A stretch of DNA of 64,000 bases, taken from positions 372,001 through 436,000 of the forward strand of contig CAWBFN010000001.1 in the NCBI GenBank assembly GCA_963788125.1, in the 5' to 3' direction. The stretch is from Bog-473 sp963788125 (GTDB lineage: Bacteria > Actinomycetota > Acidimicrobiia > Acidimicrobiales > RAAP-2). Position numbers and translations under genes: made by a program. Under the pieces are notes generated by a model. That model did not search any database. It was not told where the DNA came from and saw only the letters and a list, made by a program, of their open reading frames with translations. Each line of letters starts with the position of its first letter. Position 1 is the first letter of the stretch. Shown one piece after another: positions 48,784-57,334 of the stretch.

Positions 48784-49716
48784 TTATCGCAACTGACGCC
48801 GAATCCATTCATCAGCGTTGTGGGCAGATTGACGGGCGATTGCAGAGTCACCTATTGAGTCGAACCCATGGGGGACACCGGGAAGAACATGAAGCTCGGT
48901 CGGCACGCCAGCATGAAGCAGGCGCTGGGCATAGGCGATGTCCTCATCTCTGAATCCGTCCAGGGTTCCCACGCAGATGTAAGCAGGGGGGAGGTTTTCC
49001 AGATTCTCCGCTCGGGCGGCAGCGGCGTAAGCCGGGATGTCATTACTGCCATAAAGGTCCCCGAGGTATGCCTTCCAACCGTACGTGTTGGAGCGGCGGC
49101 TCCACAGATGCAGGTCGTCGAGTTGACTCGAAGCCGTGATCTGCCGATCGTCGAGCATGGGGTACTGCAGGAGCTGGAAGGCGATGTCGATCTCGCCCAG
49201 GTCCCGAGCCAACAGGGTCAACGCTGCAGCCAGGCCCCCTCCAGCACTCGCCCCATAGACCCCGATACGTGACGGATCGATCCCGAGGGCGTCGACATTT
49301 GCCATCGTCCACTGGAGAGTTCGATAGCAGTCTTCAAGTGCACCGGGATAGACCGTCTCGGGGGCACGTCGGTAGCCAACGGAGACTCCCACTAATCCTG
49401 GGTCGAGACACCAGCGGTCAAATACCCCGTCGTACATACCCCTGTCTCCCATGACGTAGCCACCACCGTGAATGGCGACGACGCCAGGGAGCCGAACGGT
49501 CCGCTCGACCGGTGCGTGCACCCTCACGGGAACCGGGAGGTCATCAGTAGCGGTAGCGGGGACCTCCATCTCCACCCGTCTCACCTGGTCGGACAGCTCG
49601 GGACATGGAAACGGGAAGGCCCGCATGTCACGCAGAACGTCCTCGTCCAGGTCTGGGACTGGCCGGGATCGAACTAAAGCGGCAATTTCCTGATCAAGCT
49701 GCTCGCCAGCGGTCAT
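48784..49716 (-). CDS. Alpha/beta hydrolase, hormone-sensitive-lipase-like esterase
   Basis: 310 residues. The oxyanion-hole motif HGGGYVMG is near residue 84, the nucleophile elbow GASAGGG near 155, the acid in GTLDGFRDED and the catalytic His in GVPHGFD, all in family order, so the triad is complete. Such family IV esterases hydrolyse short-chain acyl esters; the substrate is unknown. A TAGAGT box lies 6 bases before the ATG, again the leaderless spacing. The gene stands alone. Confidence 0.88.
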   Translation of the reverse strand: MTAGEQLDQEIAALVRSRPVPDLDEDVLRDMRAFPFPCPELSDQVRRVEMEVPATATDDLPVPVRVHAPVERTVRLPGVVAIHGGGYVMGDRGMYDGVFDRWCLDPGLVGVSVGYRRAPETVYPGALEDCYRTLQWTMANVDALGIDPSRIGVYGASAGGGLAAALTLLARDLGEIDIAFQLLQYPMLDDRQITASSQLDDLHLWSRRSNTYGWKAYLGDLYGSNDIPAYAAAARAENLENLPPAYICVGTLDGFRDEDIAYAQRLLHAGVPTELHVLPGVPHGFDSIGDSAIARQSAHNADEWIRRQLR

Positions 49717-49890
49717 CGGCTTACTCTAGGACGAAGCCGTGTACGTGAAGGCTGCAATTAGCAGGAGTCGGACGACTCCACGCCTAGCCCAATCGTGCTG
49801 ACGTGACCCACCTTCCCGGCGGCAAGGGTAGGGTCATCACCAGCCTGTTTCAGTCACATCTTTGCGGCCCGCCCCGGTCAGCCCTTGATG

Positions 49891-50700
49891 TCAAATCATT
49901 GTTCGGGTAACGGCAAGCAAGTGCGCACTCAATCCGAGCACTGATGGATCGCTTTCTACAGCTCTAGACGAATAGAGGATGGTTTCTCTCCCTGTTTCGG
50001 TGTCCCATTCGCCGCCAAGATGACCAAGCCATCCGGCGAGGCCTTCGAGTCCGACAAGTTCGATCACGTTGAGTCCCGCCTCTTCCAGTTCCTGACGAAG
50101 CTGTTGGGGGTCGTGCATAAAAGCTGTCGTGAACCAATGCGGACGGTTATCGGGATTTCGATGTTGACCCTCAGCAAGGTCTCGCTGGACTATCCGTCGG
50201 AAATCTGCGTCGAAGAGGAATCCTCGGGTGAGTCCGTCGAAGAGTGAGGCAAACCGGCTGATGGCCGCTACAGCGATGAGGCCACCCACTCGTGCGACAC
50301 GAATCGCCTCCCGAAGCGCCTGCTGGCGGTCGTCGTAATCAGTGAGGTGATATAGCGGACCGAACATGAGGACGACGTCGGCACTGTCGTCTGCGGCATT
50401 GAGCCGTCGAGCATCCCCGACTTCTGCCGTGACGCCTGCGGCACCCAGGTCATCATTTACCCGTTCAACGTGCCGTGGTATCAAGTCCACAACGTGAACC
50501 GTGTATCCACTTTGGGCAAGCCAAGTGGCGTGGACGCCGGTACCACCGCCCACATCTAGGACGTGGGCAGGTGGCGGCGGGAGGTGGCGGCGGAGTACTT
50601 CCTGGGTTCTCAGTAGCTCCAACAGACCGAGGCCTGAGGAGATGCGATCCTCCTCACGAATAGTTTCATACTGTTCAGATATCGCCTCGTCGTCACCCAC
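49891..50700 (-). CDS. Class I SAM-dependent methyltransferase
   Basis: About 269 residues from the GTG at 50700. Motif I is VLDVGGGTGVHATWLA, the acidic end of strand 2 is VHVVDLIPRHVE, motif II region GDARRLNAADDSADVVLMFGPLYHL, and the C-terminal half is family-typical. The frame extends 42 codons further to a TTG at 50826, but that part has no family-like sequence, and ISEQYETIREEDRISSG is the usual N-terminus. A TAACGT box lies 8 bases before 50700. Substrate unknown. Confidence 0.82.
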   Translation of the reverse strand: MGDDEAISEQYETIREEDRISSGLGLLELLRTQEVLRRHLPPPPAHVLDVGGGTGVHATWLAQSGYTVHVVDLIPRHVERVNDDLGAAGVTAEVGDARRLNAADDSADVVLMFGPLYHLTDYDDRQQALREAIRVARVGGLIAVAAISRFASLFDGLTRGFLFDADFRRIVQRDLAEGQHRNPDNRPHWFTTAFMHDPQQLRQELEEAGLNVIELVGLEGLAGWLGHLGGEWDTETGRETILYSSRAVESDPSVLGLSAHLLAVTRTMI

Positions 50701-51754
50701 ACCAGAAAACGTTAGGCGACTTGTCTCATTTTCGTCGGAGGGTGCCCACCTCGTGCCGCATTGGGGCAGGGTTGTGCGGGTAATCGCTAGCCGATGGTGG
50801 TCGATCTGCACTCGCACGTCGGACAATATGGGTCCGTGACTCGGCCCATGCGTCGAAGCGAGATCGAGGACCTGGCGGCGTCGATCCGGGCCCTCCTGGC
50901 CGACCCCGATGCGGGCATCAATGAGCCCCCTCGCCGTTGGGTAGGTCCCCGTGACGCTCCCGTCAGTTGTTGGACCCCTGATCTTGGCACCCCCGGCAAG
51001 GCCGCAGAACGTTGGGCCAGGGGGTGGAAACTACCCTCATGTGGCGTGTGGTTACACCGCACACCGTTTCAGAAGGTGTGCTGCTACTCCCGAGATGCCA
51101 ATAGAAGAGGGTTGGAGGTGTGTTTGATCGGGGTGAACCTTCATGAAGCCAGACGAGCTGATTGTCCAAAGGTTCTGGATTCAGCACCGCTCCCGGCTGA
51201 GTCCCAGAGTCCGCAGGACTCCCACCCGAGACCTGTTCGTGCCCTGAATGACCTTCTGGAGCACCACCCGCTTGCGGCTGCGTAAAGAGCCGAACTTCAG
51301 TATCGGATGTCGGTCTTGAGATGACCGGTTTGAAGGTCCCAGATGCGCTCGTCGACTCAGTCACGGAGACCAGACCGGTCCGTAGAAAGCCAGTGACGGT
51401 TGGCTGAACAACCCAGCTGCACTCGGGCGATCACATCCGCTTGTTCCACAAATGAAGAGTACGCAGAAGTGGCGAGCCGATTGAAGGGTCGGCGGTTGCC
51501 ATCCGGTTTTAATCGGATTGCTTGTGCCCCATTCCCGATGCGGGGCTCCCCCGTCGGAGCGGGACTCACGGTCGAGGCAGGCAACGCTGGCACTGCCTGG
51601 AGGACCGTTGGCCCTGCACGACCAACCCCGTCCTCGCAACCCATAACGGACTGACAGCGTCGTTTCGCCCTATTCCAAGCGTCGTAGTTGGCCCATACTG
51701 GTCACCGCGGGTAATGACGAGACCGGCAAATCCTCCGAGCGGCCAGAGGGGTCG

Positions 51755-51784
51755 AGCGTAGAAGCGGTGAGCGTAGAAGCGGTG
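51755..51784 (+). repeat. Two tandem copies of a 15-bp repeat
   Basis: AGCGTAGAAGCGGTG occurs twice in direct contact (51755-51769 and 51770-51784). It precedes a second, different 15-base array by about 45 bases. Confidence 0.75.
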
Positions 51785-51830
51785 CTGAGCGCCGCACGCA
51801 AGGTTCGCCTCCGCCTGACGGCATCGAACG

Positions 51831-51903
51831 GCGCAAGAGCGAAGGCGCAAGAGCGAACGGCGCAAGAGCGAACGGCGCAAGAGCGAACGGCGCAAGACCA
51901 ACG
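51831..51903 (+). repeat. About five tandem copies of a 15-bp repeat
   Basis: The unit GCGCAAGAGCGAACG is perfect at 51845-51859, 51860-51874 and 51875-51889; a 14-base variant precedes it (51831-51844) and a diverged copy follows (51890-51903). In one frame it would encode AQERT repeats, but no gene is supported. Confidence 0.8.
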
Positions 51904-52084
51904 GTGCGTCCGAACAGTAACGCTAGATAGTCCTCTGGGCGGGCACGTAACGAGCTGTCTCGACCACCCCGGAGATGTCTCCGGGCCGACCTCTCGTTGG
52001 CCAGTTTTCCGCTCTCGGGGCGCCCTTATTTCCTAAGTTGACCAGCGATTATGGGCGATGTACATATTCTAGAAGGTAGTGCGA

Positions 52085-53047
52085 ATGTCCGATCCCCACC
52101 TCCCGGCGGCACCCGAGGACCTGGTCCCGACCCCCGTCGTCGACCTCACCAGGCACCCCGTGGCCGTCTATCTGGCCCGCCTGGCGCCGGGCTCCCGTAG
52201 GTCCCAGAGGTCGGCTCTGGAGACCATGGCGTCGATCCTCACCACGGACCAGCTCGGCATCGACGAGCTGCCCTGGCACCGTCTCGGTTACCAGCACACC
52301 CAGGCCCTCCGAGCGGCCCTCGCCGATCGTTTCAGCCCGGCCACGGCCAACCGGCACCTGGCAGCCCTCCGTGGGGTCCTCCGAGAAGCGTGGCGGCTCG
52401 GGCTGATGTCGGCTGAGGATCTCCAACGGGCCATCGACCTCCCCACCGTGCGGGGTGAGCGCCTCCCTCGGGGACGGGCGCTCTCTCGGGGCGAGCTGCG
52501 GGCGCTGTTCGAGTCCTGTCGCAAGGGAAGTCCGGCCGACCGGCGTGACGCCGCCCTCATGGGCGTCCTGTACGGCGCCGGATTACGACGTGCCGAAGTC
52601 GTGTCGCTGAAACTTTCGGATTACGACCTCGAGACCGGAGCGCTCATCGTCCGGGGCAAGGGCAATAAGGAGCGCATCGCATACATCGACGACGGTGCCG
52701 CCGAGGCCATGGTGACATGGATTACCGCCCGAGGCGAGGAGCCTGGGCCACTGTTCTGCCCGATTACTCAACGGGGAAAGGTGATCATCCGCCCGATTAC
52801 TGATCAAGCGGTTTACTCCATCCTCCAGACCCGGGCCATCAAGGCCAAGGTGCGGCCGTTCTCTCCCCACGATCTACGCCGGTCGTGCGTGTCAGACCTT
52901 CTCGATGCCGGGGTCGACATCTCTGTGGTCCAGCAGTTCGTCGGTCACGCCAATGTAACCACGACCGCTCGTTATGACCGTCGGGGTGAGCATGCCAAAA
53001 AGAGGGCGGCCAAGTCGCTGCACATCCCGTTCGTCGTCGACGAGTAA
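52085..53047 (+). CDS. Tyrosine recombinase/integrase (XerC/D-like)
   Basis: 320 residues from the ATG at 52085 (a GTG at 52079 is also possible; AGAAGG precedes). The N-terminal core-binding SAM-like domain (about 25-125) is followed by a catalytic domain with Arg in YGAGLRRAEV, Lys in GKGNKER, the box II HDLRRS (His-x-x-Arg), GHANVTTTARY with the second His and the nucleophile Tyr. All five catalytic residues are visible. It lacks the extra helix of integron integrases as far as I can see. It lies at the left of the repeat-punctuated arsenic region and may have mobilised it. Confidence 0.9.
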   Translation: MSDPHLPAAPEDLVPTPVVDLTRHPVAVYLARLAPGSRRSQRSALETMASILTTDQLGIDELPWHRLGYQHTQALRAALADRFSPATANRHLAALRGVLREAWRLGLMSAEDLQRAIDLPTVRGERLPRGRALSRGELRALFESCRKGSPADRRDAALMGVLYGAGLRRAEVVSLKLSDYDLETGALIVRGKGNKERIAYIDDGAAEAMVTWITARGEEPGPLFCPITQRGKVIIRPITDQAVYSILQTRAIKAKVRPFSPHDLRRSCVSDLLDAGVDISVVQQFVGHANVTTTARYDRRGEHAKKRAAKSLHIPFVVDE

Positions 53048-53114
53048 CGGCGAGAGCGCAGCCACCGTGCAGTGAGGTGGTCACCTCCTGATGATGATCA
53101 CCGTGGGCGACCCC

Positions 53115-53200
53115 ACCCCCATCTTCATTGAACCTGATACCAATGGGACTCCGCCAGGTGCCGTAAAGGTTCGGATTACTTTGTAATCGGATAATACCCT
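53115..53200 (+). repeat. Intergenic hairpin repeat, copy 1
   Basis: Aligns with copies 2-4 (57188, 58246, 59582). Conserved blocks: CCCCCATCTTCA, AATGGGACTCCG, CAGGTGCCG and GTAATCGGATAATACC. Internal pairings: GAACC (53130-53134) with GGTTC (53168-53172), ACCTG with CAGGT, and GATTAC (53174-53179) with GTAATC (53183-53188). Lies between the integrase and arsR stops. Confidence 0.75.
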
Positions 53201-53251
53201 CGTGCCGAACAGCCCTACGAGTGGTAGCGATACTCCCGTCCATCGTAGAAC

Positions 53252-53596
53252 CTAACCGTCGATGGCCGAGCGAAGGGCAGCGAGTCGCTCCCGGTTGAGT
53301 GAGTACCAAACCCATTTGCCCCGCCGATCTCCTTGCGCCAATCCCGCCTCGCTAAGGACTCTCAGGTGGTGAGAGATGGTCGGTTGACTCTTGCCCAGAG
53401 GATCTACGAAATCACAGACGCAGACTTCGCCGTCGGGAGAAGCAGCGAGCATGCTCAACACCCGCAATCGGACGGGATCGGAGAGCGCACTGAACCCCAC
53501 GGCCAGTTCGTCCGCCTCGTGGGCGTTAAGAGGAGCGGCGAGAACGGACGGGCAGCATTCGCTCGATGGGACCTTTGTAGCGGCCGCCTTGTTCAC
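53252..53596 (-). CDS. arsR: ArsR-family metalloid-sensing repressor
   Basis: 114 residues. Winged HTH with the sensing motif EVCVCDF (Cys pair of arsenite-binding ArsR proteins), recognition helix KSQPTISHHLRVLSEAGL and the wing GDRRGKWVWYSLN. Additional cysteines near the N-terminus (SSECCPS) could add a ligand. As(III) binding releases it from DNA. It is divergent from arsI; a 12-base palindrome lies in the shared control region. GTG start with GGAAGGGG upstream. Confidence 0.9.
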   Translation of the reverse strand: MNKAAATKVPSSECCPSVLAAPLNAHEADELAVGFSALSDPVRLRVLSMLAASPDGEVCVCDFVDPLGKSQPTISHHLRVLSEAGLAQGDRRGKWVWYSLNRERLAALRSAIDG

Positions 53597-53617
53597 GGGT
53601 CACCCCTTCCAAATAGA

Positions 53618-53662
53618 TATTGACACATATCGATGTATCAGCCATACTCGATGCATCGACTG
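53618..53662 (+). promoter_or_regulatory. arsI promoter with probable ArsR operator
   Basis: TTGACA (53620-53625), 17-base spacer, CATACT (53643-53648) makes a good sigma-70-type promoter toward arsI. The perfect 12-base palindrome TCGATGCATCGA (53648-53659) overlaps the -10 end and transcription start, and a related ATCGATG lies at 53629-53635 within the spacer. Such placement suits repression by ArsR. Operator assignment is inference. Confidence 0.65.
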
Positions 53663-53686
53663 AGGTCGATACTACAGGAGGTCACC

Positions 53687-54172
53687 ATGTCGAGGGTCCA
53701 ACTCGCACTGAACGTCATCGACATCGACGAAGCCGTCGAGTTCTACTCCAAGCTCTTTGGCACCGAGCCCGCCAAGCGCCGGCCGGGATACGCCAACTTT
53801 GCCATCGCCGACCCACCGCTCAAGCTCGTCCTGATGGAGGACCATGCGGCCCGAGCTCATGGGACGATGGGCGCACTGAACCACCTGGGCGTCGAGGTCG
53901 AGACTGCCGACGAGGTGAAGGAGACGACGGGGCGCCTGAGGGACACGGGTCTCGAGACCGAGGTCGAGGAGCAGACCACCTGTTGCTATGCCGTCCAGGA
54001 CAAAGTCTGGGTCAACGACCCCGACGGTATGCCGTGGGAGGTCTACACCGTCCTCGCTGATGCCCCAGCCGAGAGCGGTATCGCCGGTGACGGGTCCTGC
54101 TGCGTCCCCGAGGAAGTCGGGAGTGTTCCCGCGACGGTTGGCGCATCCCAGGCCGCTACCTCCTGCTGCTGA
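53687..54172 (+). CDS. arsI: ArsI/CadI-family VOC metalloenzyme (C-As lyase-like)
   Basis: 161 residues. ATG 53687 follows AGGAGGT by 3 bases. VOC fold with the ArsI signature TTCCYAVQDKVWV (vicinal Cys99-Cys100 that bind trivalent organoarsenicals) and metal ligands Gln5, His66 and Glu118. The C-terminal tail has two Cys pairs (GSCCVPE and final TSCC), as in ArsI proteins. ArsI splits the C-As bond of methylarsenite or trivalent aromatic arsenicals giving As(III); CadI relatives respond to cadmium. The arsenic neighbours favour ArsI. Confidence 0.82.
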   Translation: MSRVQLALNVIDIDEAVEFYSKLFGTEPAKRRPGYANFAIADPPLKLVLMEDHAARAHGTMGALNHLGVEVETADEVKETTGRLRDTGLETEVEEQTTCCYAVQDKVWVNDPDGMPWEVYTVLADAPAESGIAGDGSCCVPEEVGSVPATVGASQAATSCC

Positions 54173-54200
54173 GCAAAGGGAGGCGATCGGAGATCAGGCC

Positions 54201-54935
54201 ATGAGGGACACCGTCCTATGGCGGCGATTGCTCGCCGAGTTTTTAGGCAGTGCCTTCTTGGCCGCCATCGTCATCGGTTCGGGCATCGCAGCGCAGACGC
54301 TTTCGCCGGGGAACGTGGGCCTGCAGCTCTTCGAGAACGCTGCGGCCACCGCCACAGGACTGTTCGCCATCATCTTGATGTTCGGCCCGATCTCGGGCGG
54401 CCACTTCAACCCGATTGTGTCGTTTGTCGACGCTGGGTTCGGGGGCCTCACGTGGAGGGACGCCGCCGCCTACCTCCCCTTCCAGGCCGTTGGGTGCATC
54501 TGCGGGGCGTTCCTGGCCAACGTCATGTTTTCCGAGGCCGCCATCTCCATCTCGACCAAGCACCGGGCATCAGGGCCTCACTGGCTATCTGAGGTCGTGG
54601 CGACGATCGGCCTGATCCTGGTGATCTTCGCCCTGGCCCGCTCGGGACGGTCCCACCTCGCACCGGCGGCGGTCGGGGCCTACATCGGCGCCGCCTACTT
54701 CTTCACCAGTTCGACCAGCTTCGCCAACCCGGCCATCACGGTGGGCCGCATGTTCTCCAACACCTTCGCCGGTATCGCTCCCTCCTCGGTCCCGAACTTC
54801 ATCTCGGCCCAGATAGTGGGCGGGGTGCTGGCCTTTGGGCTGATCAAGGGTCTGTATCCCGGCATGACCAGGGCAGAGGCCGCCGACGTCATCGAGCCGC
54901 ACCTGCGCAGCGAGAACGACCTTGAGACCCACTGA
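54201..54935 (+). CDS. aqpS: Aquaporin/aquaglyceroporin-family channel, probable As(III) efflux channel
   Basis: 244 residues, six membrane helices. The two half-helix motifs are GGHFNPIVSF (NPI instead of NPA) and FANPAITVGR (NPA followed by the conserved Arg). In rhizobial ars operons the aquaglyceroporin AqpS lets As(III) leave the cell. Here it lies between arsI and the oxidoreductase, 28 bases after arsI, and no ArsB or Acr3 pump is seen, so the same job is likely. Substrate is inferred from context; the symbol is by analogy. Confidence 0.75.
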   Translation: MRDTVLWRRLLAEFLGSAFLAAIVIGSGIAAQTLSPGNVGLQLFENAAATATGLFAIILMFGPISGGHFNPIVSFVDAGFGGLTWRDAAAYLPFQAVGCICGAFLANVMFSEAAISISTKHRASGPHWLSEVVATIGLILVIFALARSGRSHLAPAAVGAYIGAAYFFTSSTSFANPAITVGRMFSNTFAGIAPSSVPNFISAQIVGGVLAFGLIKGLYPGMTRAEAADVIEPHLRSENDLETH

Positions 54936-54987
54936 TCAGACTGGCACCAATCCCGGTTCGCAATATTTAGCCTGAAGGGAACGCTCC

Positions 54988-56409
54988 ATGCACCTCGTAG
55001 CCATCGGCGGCAGCGACGCCGGGATCAGCGCCGCCCTCCGAGCCAGAGAGCTCGACCCGACGGCGGAGGTCACCGTCGTTGTCGCCGACGCCTTTCCCAA
55101 CTTCTCCATCTGCGGGATCCCGTACTACGTCTCAGGCGAGGTCACCCACTGGCAGCATCTGGCGCATCGCACCCTCGATGACCTCAAGGCCACGGGGATG
55201 CAGGTCCGGCTCAACCAATGGCCACCGAGATCGACGTGCAGGGGCGCATGCTCCACGTCGTCGATGCGTCAGGGGGCGTGGACAAGATCGCCTACGACCA
55301 ACTCGTCGTGGGCACCGGGGCGGTCTCGGCCCGCCCGCCCATCAAGGGCCTCGAAGGAGACGGCGCACTGGGTTCGGCCGACGGTGTACATCTCTTGCAC
55401 TCGATGGGCGACACCTTCGAGCTGATGCCCACGATCGAAGATCTCCAACCAGCGAGTGCGGTGATCGTCGGTGCCGGATACATCGGCCTCGAGATGGCCG
55501 AAGGCCTCAGCGCACGGGGCCTCCGGGTCACCCAGTTCGAGCAGCTCCCCGAGGTACTCCCGACTGTGGACCCGAGCCTGGGGGCCAGGGTTAGATCTGA
55601 GCTCACCTCCCACGACATCGTGGTGAGAACCTCTACCACAGTCAGGCGGATCGCAATGGCACCTCACGGGTCCCATGGGCGCATCCAGGTCGATGCGACG
55701 AACGTCTCGGGTGGGCGGACGAGCACATACGCCGACATAGTCCTGGTCGTAGTCGGCGTGCGCCCCGACACCGCCCTGGCAGCGTCGGCCGGGGCCGAGC
55801 TGGGCATCGGCGGTGCAATCAGCGTGACCCCGACGATGCGGACCAACCTCGATTGCGTCTTCGCCGCCGGAGATTGCGTCGTCACCCATCACCGCCTGAT
55901 GGGCCTGACCTACTTGCCGCTTGGGACCACGGCCCACAAACAGGGCCGGGTGGCCGGTGAGAACGCCCTCGGGGGCAGTCGTGAGTTCGCCGGGAGCCTC
56001 GGGACACAGGTGGTCAAGGTCTTCGACATGGTGGCGTCCCGGACCGGTCTGCGGGACCACGAGGCGCTGGCGGCGGGTTTCGACCCAGTAACCGTCGAGT
56101 CCGAGGCCGACGACCACAAGGCCTACTACCCGGGCAGCCACCGCATCACCATGCGCTATACAGGTGACCGCACAACCGGTCGGCTCTTGGGCGTTCAGCT
56201 CTTCGGCCATCGCCACGCCGAGGTGGCCAAGCGCATCGACATCGCCGCCACGGCCCATCTTCAACGAGATGAGCGTCGAGGAGATCAGTGACCTCTATCT
56301 CTCCTACACGCCACCTCTCGGTAGCCCCTGGGATGCGGTCCAAGTTGGGGCACAAGCGTGGGTCAGAACGAGCGAGTCACAGCGCTCTCGAAACGCCGGG
56401 GGTGGGTGA
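54988..56409 (+). CDS. FAD/NAD(P) thiol-disulfide oxidoreductase (CoA-disulfide reductase-like), two frameshifts
   Basis: The N-terminal FAD fold is LVAIGGSDAGISAALRARELD; NFSICGIPYY carries the single redox Cys of CoA-disulfide reductase/NADH oxidase relatives. The frame breaks near 55216 (one base short, at MQVRLN / MATEID) and again near 56253 (one base extra; the correct continuation is IFNEMSVEEISDLYLSYTPP). The middle has the NAD fold VIVGAGYIGLEMAEGL and CVFAAGDC. Corrected length about 473 residues. In an ars cluster it may regenerate a thiol or handle thiolated arsenic; that is inference. SD-like AAGGGAACG precedes the ATG. Confidence 0.8.
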
Positions 56410-56458
56410 AGCGGCATCGGATCACGTTGGTCGATGCCATCAATCAGGGGAGGGAATC

Positions 56459-57103
56459 ATGAGTGATACAAGCTTGATGACACCGAGTCAGAGGACGGCA
56501 CTTGAGCATGTCGCCAAGGAGCTCCACGGCAAGTTCAAGGGGGTGTTCAGCCAAGAGACCATCATGGGGTTCTTGGAGGAGAGTTTCGACGAGCTGGCGG
56601 CCACGGCCAGGATCAAGGAGTACCTAGTCGTGAGCGCCAAGAAGTTCGCCACTCAGCGTCTCAAGGCCCTGGTCCAGTCGGCCGATCTGACACAGACACG
56701 GGCCCCAGCCGTGCTGTTCCTGTGCGTCCACAACGCCGGGCGGTCCCAGATGGCCCTGGGTTGGTTCACGCATCTGGCCAAAGACCGGGCCATCGCCTGG
56801 TCTGGGGGCTCCGAGCCGGGGAGCGAGATCAACCCGAGCGCCGTGGCAGCGATGGCGGAGCTCGGCATCGATATCTCCGAGGAGTTCCCCAAGCCTATGG
56901 CCGACGAGTTCATCGAGGCGGCCGACGTGGTCGTGACAATGGGATGCGGTGATGCGTGCCCACTGTTGCACGGCAAACGCTATGAGGATTGGGAGCTCGA
57001 GGACCCGTCGGGAATGACGCTCGAGGAGATTCGGCCCATCCGAGACGAGATTGGGCGCCAAGTAGAGGCGCTTCTCGCTGAACTCCTGCCTCCTGCGCCG
57101 TGA
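56459..57103 (+). CDS. arsC: Arsenate reductase (mycothiol-dependent type) with N-terminal helical domain
   Basis: 214 residues. The N-terminal 80 residues are the helical protein-tyrosine-phosphatase-N domain of actinobacterial arsenate reductases; the rest is a low-molecular-weight phosphatase fold with the P-loop CVHNAGRSQMA (C89-x5-R95) and the DPSG general-acid loop. Such enzymes form an arseno-mycothiol intermediate and release arsenite with mycoredoxin. A GGGGAGGGAA site precedes the ATG. Last gene of the arsenic run. Confidence 0.88.
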   Translation: MSDTSLMTPSQRTALEHVAKELHGKFKGVFSQETIMGFLEESFDELAATARIKEYLVVSAKKFATQRLKALVQSADLTQTRAPAVLFLCVHNAGRSQMALGWFTHLAKDRAIAWSGGSEPGSEINPSAVAAMAELGIDISEEFPKPMADEFIEAADVVVTMGCGDACPLLHGKRYEDWELEDPSGMTLEEIRPIRDEIGRQVEALLAELLPPAP

Positions 57104-57187
57104 TGGTGAGTGCGGGAGAGTGAGCTCAGAACAGAGATCGACTCCGTGCCCTGCTCAACTCCGTGGTTACCACATGGCAGTGTGGCC

Positions 57188-57282
57188 ATCGATGACCCCT
57201 CCCATTCTCACGGTTGATCGTGACGATGGAACTCCAGCGGGGTGCCATTCAGATTCACACCTATGTGTAATCGAATAATCCA
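57188..57282 (+). repeat. Intergenic hairpin repeat, copy 2
   Basis: Most diverged copy. Shared blocks: ACTCCAGC, GGTGCC, GTGTAATCGAATAATCC. Outer pairing CGATGAC (57190-57196) with GTAATCG (57267-57273), 6 of 7. Left flank TGGCCATCGAT matches copy 3. Lies between arsC and DUF488 stops. Confidence 0.6.
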
Positions 57283-57334
57283 CCGCCTCAGACTCTCTGG
57301 ACCGCTCATGGACCGACAAAGCGAAGTGGCCCGA

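Larger units (their letters stand above)
50827..52084. other. Gene-poor stretch with no supported gene
   Basis: About 1.25 kb. Short frames exist on both strands but none has recognisable domains or sustained high-GC third-position bias. The region near 50850-50940 reads EIEDLAASIRALLADPDAG in one frame, which could be the start of a lost gene. Two groups of 15-base tandem repeats lie at 51755-51903. The stretch ends at the tyrosine recombinase. Confidence 0.5.

Noticed and set aside
50794..51285. 163-codon plus-strand frame
   Set aside because: Only its first part is mildly protein-like; the remainder has mixed composition and stops matching any pattern. Mentioned only as possible gene debris.
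51566..51901. Minus-strand frame with RRSLL repeats as a pentapeptide-repeat protein
   Set aside because: The repeats are just the tandem DNA array read in frame; the rest of the frame has no structure or start signal.
51831..51903. CRISPR array
   Set aside because: The 15-base units are contiguous with no spacers and no cas genes are in the window.
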